Assembly: GCA_937868245.1 (NCBI GenBank)
Contig: CALMMI010000016.1
Location: 1 to 8,511, forward strand
Reading direction: 5' to 3'
DNA: 8,511 bases
Source: an uncultured Ignavibacteria bacterium
Lineage (GTDB): Bacteria; Bacteroidota; Ignavibacteria; Kapaibacteriales; UBA961
Part shown: positions 5,198 to 8,511 of the stretch, one piece after another
How the letters are laid out: each line of letters starts with the position of its first letter
Numbering within the stretch: the stretch's first letter is position 1
The notes under the pieces: generated by a model
What the model was told of the DNA's origin: nothing
Databases searched by the model: none
Seen by the model: the letters and a program-made list of their open reading frames with translations, nothing else
Made by a program: the position numbers and the translations under genes

Positions 5198-7156
5198 ATG
5201 ATTGTATCCGGCAAAAATACGAAGCCGTTGCTTACTATCATCATTGTTAACTACAATGTGAAGGATTTTTTATTACAATGTCTCTATTCAGTTGAGCGCG
5301 CGGCAGCTAAAATTGACGTAGAAGTGATTGTAGTGGATAACCGTTCCTCTGATGGTTCCATTGCATATTTATCGCCTCTTTTTCCCTCCGTTGAGTTTAT
5401 TGAATTACCGGAAAATATAGGATTCGGACGCGGTAATAATGTAGGGATTATGAAAGCAGCAGGTAAATACACTCTTCTGCTTAATCCTGATACTATACTT
5501 GCCGACGACACTCTTGTCATGATGGTCGAGTATATGGAAAAGCATCCTGAAGTAGGTATTGCAGGATGCAAGGTGTTGAACGGAGACGGAACATTTCAAG
5601 TGCAATGCAGAAGGGGATTCCCGACTCCCTGGGCATCATTCTGTAAATTGTTTGGTCTGCAGCGGTTATTCCCAAAATCTCCGTTGTTTGCACGCTATAA
5701 CCAGACGTTTCGCTCTGAGGACGAAACATATTATGTAGATGCTGTTATCGGTGCATTCATGTTTTGCCGGACAGATGTTCTGCAATCAGTAGGGGGATTC
5801 GACCCTGAATTTTTTATGTATGGTGAAGATTTGGATTTATGTTACAGGGTTTTCCTGAAAGGGTGGAAAACTGCGTTCTACCACGAGACAACCACAATCC
5901 ATTTCAAAGGTGAAAGTACCCGCCGCAGCTCGATGAATGAAGTAAAGGTATTTTATAGTGCTATGGAGATTTTCGCCCGAAAGCATTACGGGCAATCATT
6001 TTTGTTTCTGAGTTTGTTGCGTTTGGGAATAAGGCTTCGCTCACTACTTGCATATTTTCTTAAAAACAAGCGAATAAGTATTGTTTTTTTGTGGGATTGC
6101 ATAGCAATCAATATCTCGCTTCTTGTAGCTACCAAAATTAGGTTCTCTCATTTTTTAGGATTTCCTGCTTTTGCATACCCGGCTGTATTTATTGTTATTA
6201 CCCTGCTTTTTATTGTTTCGATGCTTGCAGTTGAAGGATATTATTCCGAAAAAGCACCTGTAAGGAAACTTATATCCGGTTTGATGGTTTCGTTCTTTAT
6301 CCTTTCGGCTTTTACGTATTTTTTCAAAGAGTACGCATTTAGCCGTGGTGTGCTGCTGATGACAATTGCCTTTACACTTATTGCATCAACTCTACTAAGA
6401 TTGGGTTTTGTTGTTTTTGATAAATTGCGTGGAATAGATAATAGCAGCAGGATAGCCTTTGTTGGTATGAATACCGATACTCAAAAAATCATCAATTCAC
6501 TTTCAAATTCTGAAACCCGTTCTATTGATATTGCAGGGATAATAACCACCGGGAATGAAAGTAGTACAACAGCCGTAGAAGGATTACAATTGATTGGAAA
6601 CATTGATTACCTTGCAAAAATAATCAGTGAGCACCATATTGGTGAATTGATTGTTACCGATAAGGCTATCGATAAATTAAAACTGTTGAGTACTGCGAAT
6701 GCATTACCAAAAGTCAGATTCCATTTTGCTGAAAATTACGAGGATGTAATTGTATCAAGGATAGTTGCAGATGTTACCGGAATTGAACCAACACTACCGA
6801 AAATGCAAATTGCATCGTTCCGTAATCGTTTAACAAAACGTACAACCGACACGCTGATTAGCATTTTTCTTTTGACAGGTGGACTGCCCCTCGTATTTTT
6901 GTTTGCACGAAATGTACGTTCAATGCTTTTACAGACATGGAGTGTATTACTCGGTAGAATGAGTTTAATAGGATTATACCCAATCGGTGATACAAAAAGT
7001 ATCGAAGGAAAAGTGGGTATTATCAGTTTGGCTCACTTAAATAAACCCGAACAACTTTCTCTGGAAGCAAAAGAAGAGTTGAACAGGTATTATGCAGAGA
7101 ATTATTCGTTCTCGCTTGATTTGGATATTTGTCTCAAATATTTTTGGCGGAAATAG
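5198..7156 (+). CDS. GT2 glycosyltransferase fused to a WbaP/WcaJ-like membrane protein with a degenerate sugar-phosphate transferase domain
   Basis: A 652-residue fusion. Residues 10-285 form a GT2 domain of the rhamnosyltransferase (WbbL) kind: LTIIIVNYN (12-20), VVDNRSSDGS (45-54), NIGFGRGNN (73-81), LLNPDT (94-99, the DXD position), and GGFDPEFFMYGEDLDLCYR (199-217, with the catalytic-base ED pair). Residues about 292-405 contain roughly four membrane helices, and 418-490 a Rossmann-like segment (RIAFVGMNTD onward). This is the order seen in WbaP/WcaJ polyprenyl-phosphate hexose-1-phosphate transferases. Residues 547-652 resemble the catalytic domain: KRTTDTLISIFLLT (547-560), WSVLLGRMSLIG (581-592), RYYAENYSFSLDLDI (630-644). 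However, the middle of that domain is absent and S575-M576 occupy the positions of the catalytic Asp-Glu. The GT2 part looks active; the C-terminal part looks like a pseudoenzyme or membrane anchor. The ATG at 5198 is the natural start. The stop overlaps the accA start by one base. Confidence 0.85.
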   Translation: MIVSGKNTKPLLTIIIVNYNVKDFLLQCLYSVERAAAKIDVEVIVVDNRSSDGSIAYLSPLFPSVEFIELPENIGFGRGNNVGIMKAAGKYTLLLNPDTILADDTLVMMVEYMEKHPEVGIAGCKVLNGDGTFQVQCRRGFPTPWASFCKLFGLQRLFPKSPLFARYNQTFRSEDETYYVDAVIGAFMFCRTDVLQSVGGFDPEFFMYGEDLDLCYRVFLKGWKTAFYHETTTIHFKGESTRRSSMNEVKVFYSAMEIFARKHYGQSFLFLSLLRLGIRLRSLLAYFLKNKRISIVFLWDCIAINISLLVATKIRFSHFLGFPAFAYPAVFIVITLLFIVSMLAVEGYYSEKAPVRKLISGLMVSFFILSAFTYFFKEYAFSRGVLLMTIAFTLIASTLLRLGFVVFDKLRGIDNSSRIAFVGMNTDTQKIINSLSNSETRSIDIAGIITTGNESSTTAVEGLQLIGNIDYLAKIISEHHIGELIVTDKAIDKLKLLSTANALPKVRFHFAENYEDVIVSRIVADVTGIEPTLPKMQIASFRNRLTKRTTDTLISIFLLTGGLPLVFLFARNVRSMLLQTWSVLLGRMSLIGLYPIGDTKSIEGKVGIISLAHLNKPEQLSLEAKEELNRYYAENYSFSLDLDICLKYFWRK

Positions 7157-8115
7157 TGGCATCAAACTTTACACTCGATTTTGAAAAACCGGTTCTCGAA
7201 CTTGAAAAAAAGATCGACGAAATGCGCTCGCTTGCCGGAACATTGGATATAGAGCCTCAGATTGCAGAATTGCAGGTTAAGGTGGAAGAATTGCGGGCAG
7301 ATATTTATAGTAATCTGACTCGCTGGCAGCGTGTACAAATTGCGCGTCATCCGGACCGTCCGTATTCATCTGATTATTTCAATTCGTCATTTAGCAATTT
7401 TATAGAACTGCACGGCGACCGTTCATTCAGAGATGATCCGGCAATAGTTTGCGGACTTGCTCAGCTTGGTTCAGAATCAGTTGTTGTAGTGGGACATCAA
7501 AAAGGTCGTGATACAAAATCAAACGTGTATCGCAATTTTGGAATGCCTAATCCGGAAGGATACCGTAAGGCAAGTAGGATGTTCGACCTTGCAGAAAAAT
7601 TTAACAAACCGATTATTTGTTTGTTGGATACTCCCGGTGCTTTCCCCGGTATCGAGGCTGAAGACAGAGGACAGGCACAGGCGATTGCAGCCAATCTTTT
7701 GCAAATGTCGCGCTTACCTGTGCCGATAATAATTGTTGTTATTGGTGAAGGTGCATCCGGCGGAGCATTAGGAATTGGTATCGGCGATAGAATATTAATG
7801 CTTGAAAATTCCTGGTACTCCGTAATTGCTCCCGAATCATGCTCCAGTATCTTATGGAGAAGTTGGGATTACAAAGAACAAGCTGCGGAAGCATTGCAGT
7901 TAACTGCACAGGATCTAAAGAAAAATGGAATTATCGACAGGATAATCCCGGAGCCTATTGGCGGAGCGCACCGTAATACGGAATTAATGAGTGAAATTCT
8001 GAAAGGCGTTCTGATTGAAGAATTGAATGATATAAAAGGTTTGTCGCCTAAAGAACTTGTTCACATGCGCAGAGAAAAATTTGCAGCAATGGGTGTGTGG
8101 GAAACTATCGGTTAA
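7156..8115 (+). CDS. accA: Acetyl-CoA carboxylase carboxyltransferase, alpha subunit
   Basis: With AccD it forms the carboxyltransferase of acetyl-CoA carboxylase, which transfers CO2 from carboxybiotin to acetyl-CoA to make malonyl-CoA, the first step of fatty-acid synthesis. Starting at GTG 7156 it has 319 residues, the same length as the E. coli protein, and the N-terminus LDFEKPVLELEKKI (7-20) aligns directly with it. Conserved parts are RHPDRPY (64-70), the VGHQKGRDTK loop (112-121), RNFGMPNPEGYRKA (126-139), DTPGAFPG (158-165), and the glycine-rich GEGASGGALGIGIGD (197-211). Further on are YSVIAPESCSSILW (221-234) and IPEPIGGAHRN (264-274). A TTG at 7129 would add nine residues without family counterpart. 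The GTG at 7156 instead shares its G with the TAG stop of the fusion gene (TAGTG), with a GGCGGA sequence just upstream as possible ribosome site. accD is not in view. All motifs appear intact. Confidence 0.97.
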   Translation: MASNFTLDFEKPVLELEKKIDEMRSLAGTLDIEPQIAELQVKVEELRADIYSNLTRWQRVQIARHPDRPYSSDYFNSSFSNFIELHGDRSFRDDPAIVCGLAQLGSESVVVVGHQKGRDTKSNVYRNFGMPNPEGYRKASRMFDLAEKFNKPIICLLDTPGAFPGIEAEDRGQAQAIAANLLQMSRLPVPIIIVVIGEGASGGALGIGIGDRILMLENSWYSVIAPESCSSILWRSWDYKEQAAEALQLTAQDLKKNGIIDRIIPEPIGGAHRNTELMSEILKGVLIEELNDIKGLSPKELVHMRREKFAAMGVWETIG

Positions 8116-8134
8116 TTCCAAGGGAAACAATTGA

Positions 8135-8511
8135 ATGGCAAATATTTTACATGTGCTCGGGGTAAGGCTTCCCGATGAAGTCCGGGCTGAAAAGATTTGC
8201 AGGGCACTTGTTCAAGACGGGCATACGGTAACGGTTCTTTCAAGGTGGTTTCCTAATCTTCCGGAAAGGGAGGAATTTCAGGGGTACACAGTTCTTCGAT
8301 TTGGGAAAAACGTTAAATCTTGGCAGCGATTGCCAATATCATTTAATCCATTTTGGAAAAATGCAATCGAGAGGGCAGTATCAGAGTGCAAACCCGATCT
8401 GATAATCACTCGTGAAATGCTTTTGGCGGGTGCATCGAACAGTATAGCAAAGAAAAAATCTATACCGACTGTGATAGACATGGCTGAAAATTACCCTGGA
8501 GCAATGAGAGG
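8135..8511 (+). CDS. Family 4 glycosyltransferase, N-terminal part (cut by the window edge)
   Basis: The first 125 codons of a gene that continues past the right edge. The N-terminus ANILHVLGVRLPDEVRAEKI (2-21), then LVQDGHTVTVLSR (25-37), is the first Rossmann unit of a GT-B enzyme: a beta strand, a loop, a helix, and the DGHTVTVL second strand found in GT4 enzymes. CKPDLIITREML (86-97) and IPTVIDMAENYPGAMR (110-125) fit the acceptor-binding half; the DMAENYP pattern is familiar from GT4 proteins of polysaccharide clusters. The catalytic EX7E and donor-binding half lie outside the window, so activity cannot be judged. The ATG at 8135 has AAGGGA nine bases upstream and lies 19 bp after the accA stop, so it is probably co-transcribed with accA and the fusion gene. 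Confidence 0.85.
   Translation, partial: MANILHVLGVRLPDEVRAEKICRALVQDGHTVTVLSRWFPNLPEREEFQGYTVLRFGKNVKSWQRLPISFNPFWKNAIERAVSECKPDLIITREMLLAGASNSIAKKKSIPTVIDMAENYPGAMR

Noticed and set aside
7129..7155. TTG at 7129 as the accA start
   Set aside because: The extra nine residues have no counterpart in AccA, and the GTG at 7156 gives the standard 319-residue protein beginning at the conserved N-terminus.
7508..7729. Open frames of 60-75 codons inside accA on both strands
   Set aside because: They are out of frame with, or antisense to, a fully conserved accA and show no independent features.

Overview
The window carries part of a surface-polysaccharide (O-antigen or exopolysaccharide type) gene cluster with housekeeping genes embedded in it. 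The organism is probably a bacterium of the Bacteroidota/Chlorobiota/Ignavibacteriota side. The hints are a moderately AT-rich composition, weak or absent Shine-Dalgarno sequences before several genes, and a good match to the Bacteroidota-type TAnnTTTG promoter element in the only divergent intergenic region. This assignment is an inference and was not tested by a search.

The layout is two divergent transcription units that start from the 131-bp gap at 5067-5197. The left unit is on the minus strand and reads toward position 1. In transcription order it holds an HAD-family hydrolase (5066-4359), cytidylate kinase cmk (4313-3633), a GT-C-fold integral-membrane glycosyltransferase (3593-1851), a DUF268 methyltransferase-like protein (1763-987), a family-2 glycosyltransferase (990-121), and the first 50 codons of a Wzx-type flippase (152 to beyond position 1). 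The right unit is on the plus strand. It holds a 652-residue fusion of a family-2 glycosyltransferase with a WbaP/WcaJ-like membrane protein (5198-7156), accA (7156-8115), and the N-terminal part of a family-4 glycosyltransferase that runs off the window (8135 onward).

The glycan genes fit together as follows. Cytoplasmic GT2 and GT4 enzymes would build a lipid-linked oligosaccharide, a flippase would export it, and the GT-C enzyme would add sugar from a polyprenyl-phosphate donor outside the membrane. cmk (CMP phosphorylation) and accA (malonyl-CoA synthesis) are core metabolic genes that share the transcription units.

The most unusual item is the fusion protein. Its C-terminus resembles a polyprenyl-phosphate sugar-phosphate transferase, but the catalytic core, including the Asp-Glu dyad, is missing. 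It looks like a pseudoenzyme or membrane scaffold attached to an apparently intact GT2. I saw no rRNA, tRNA, CRISPR array, insertion sequence or convincing terminator. No gene-free stretch exceeds 131 bp.
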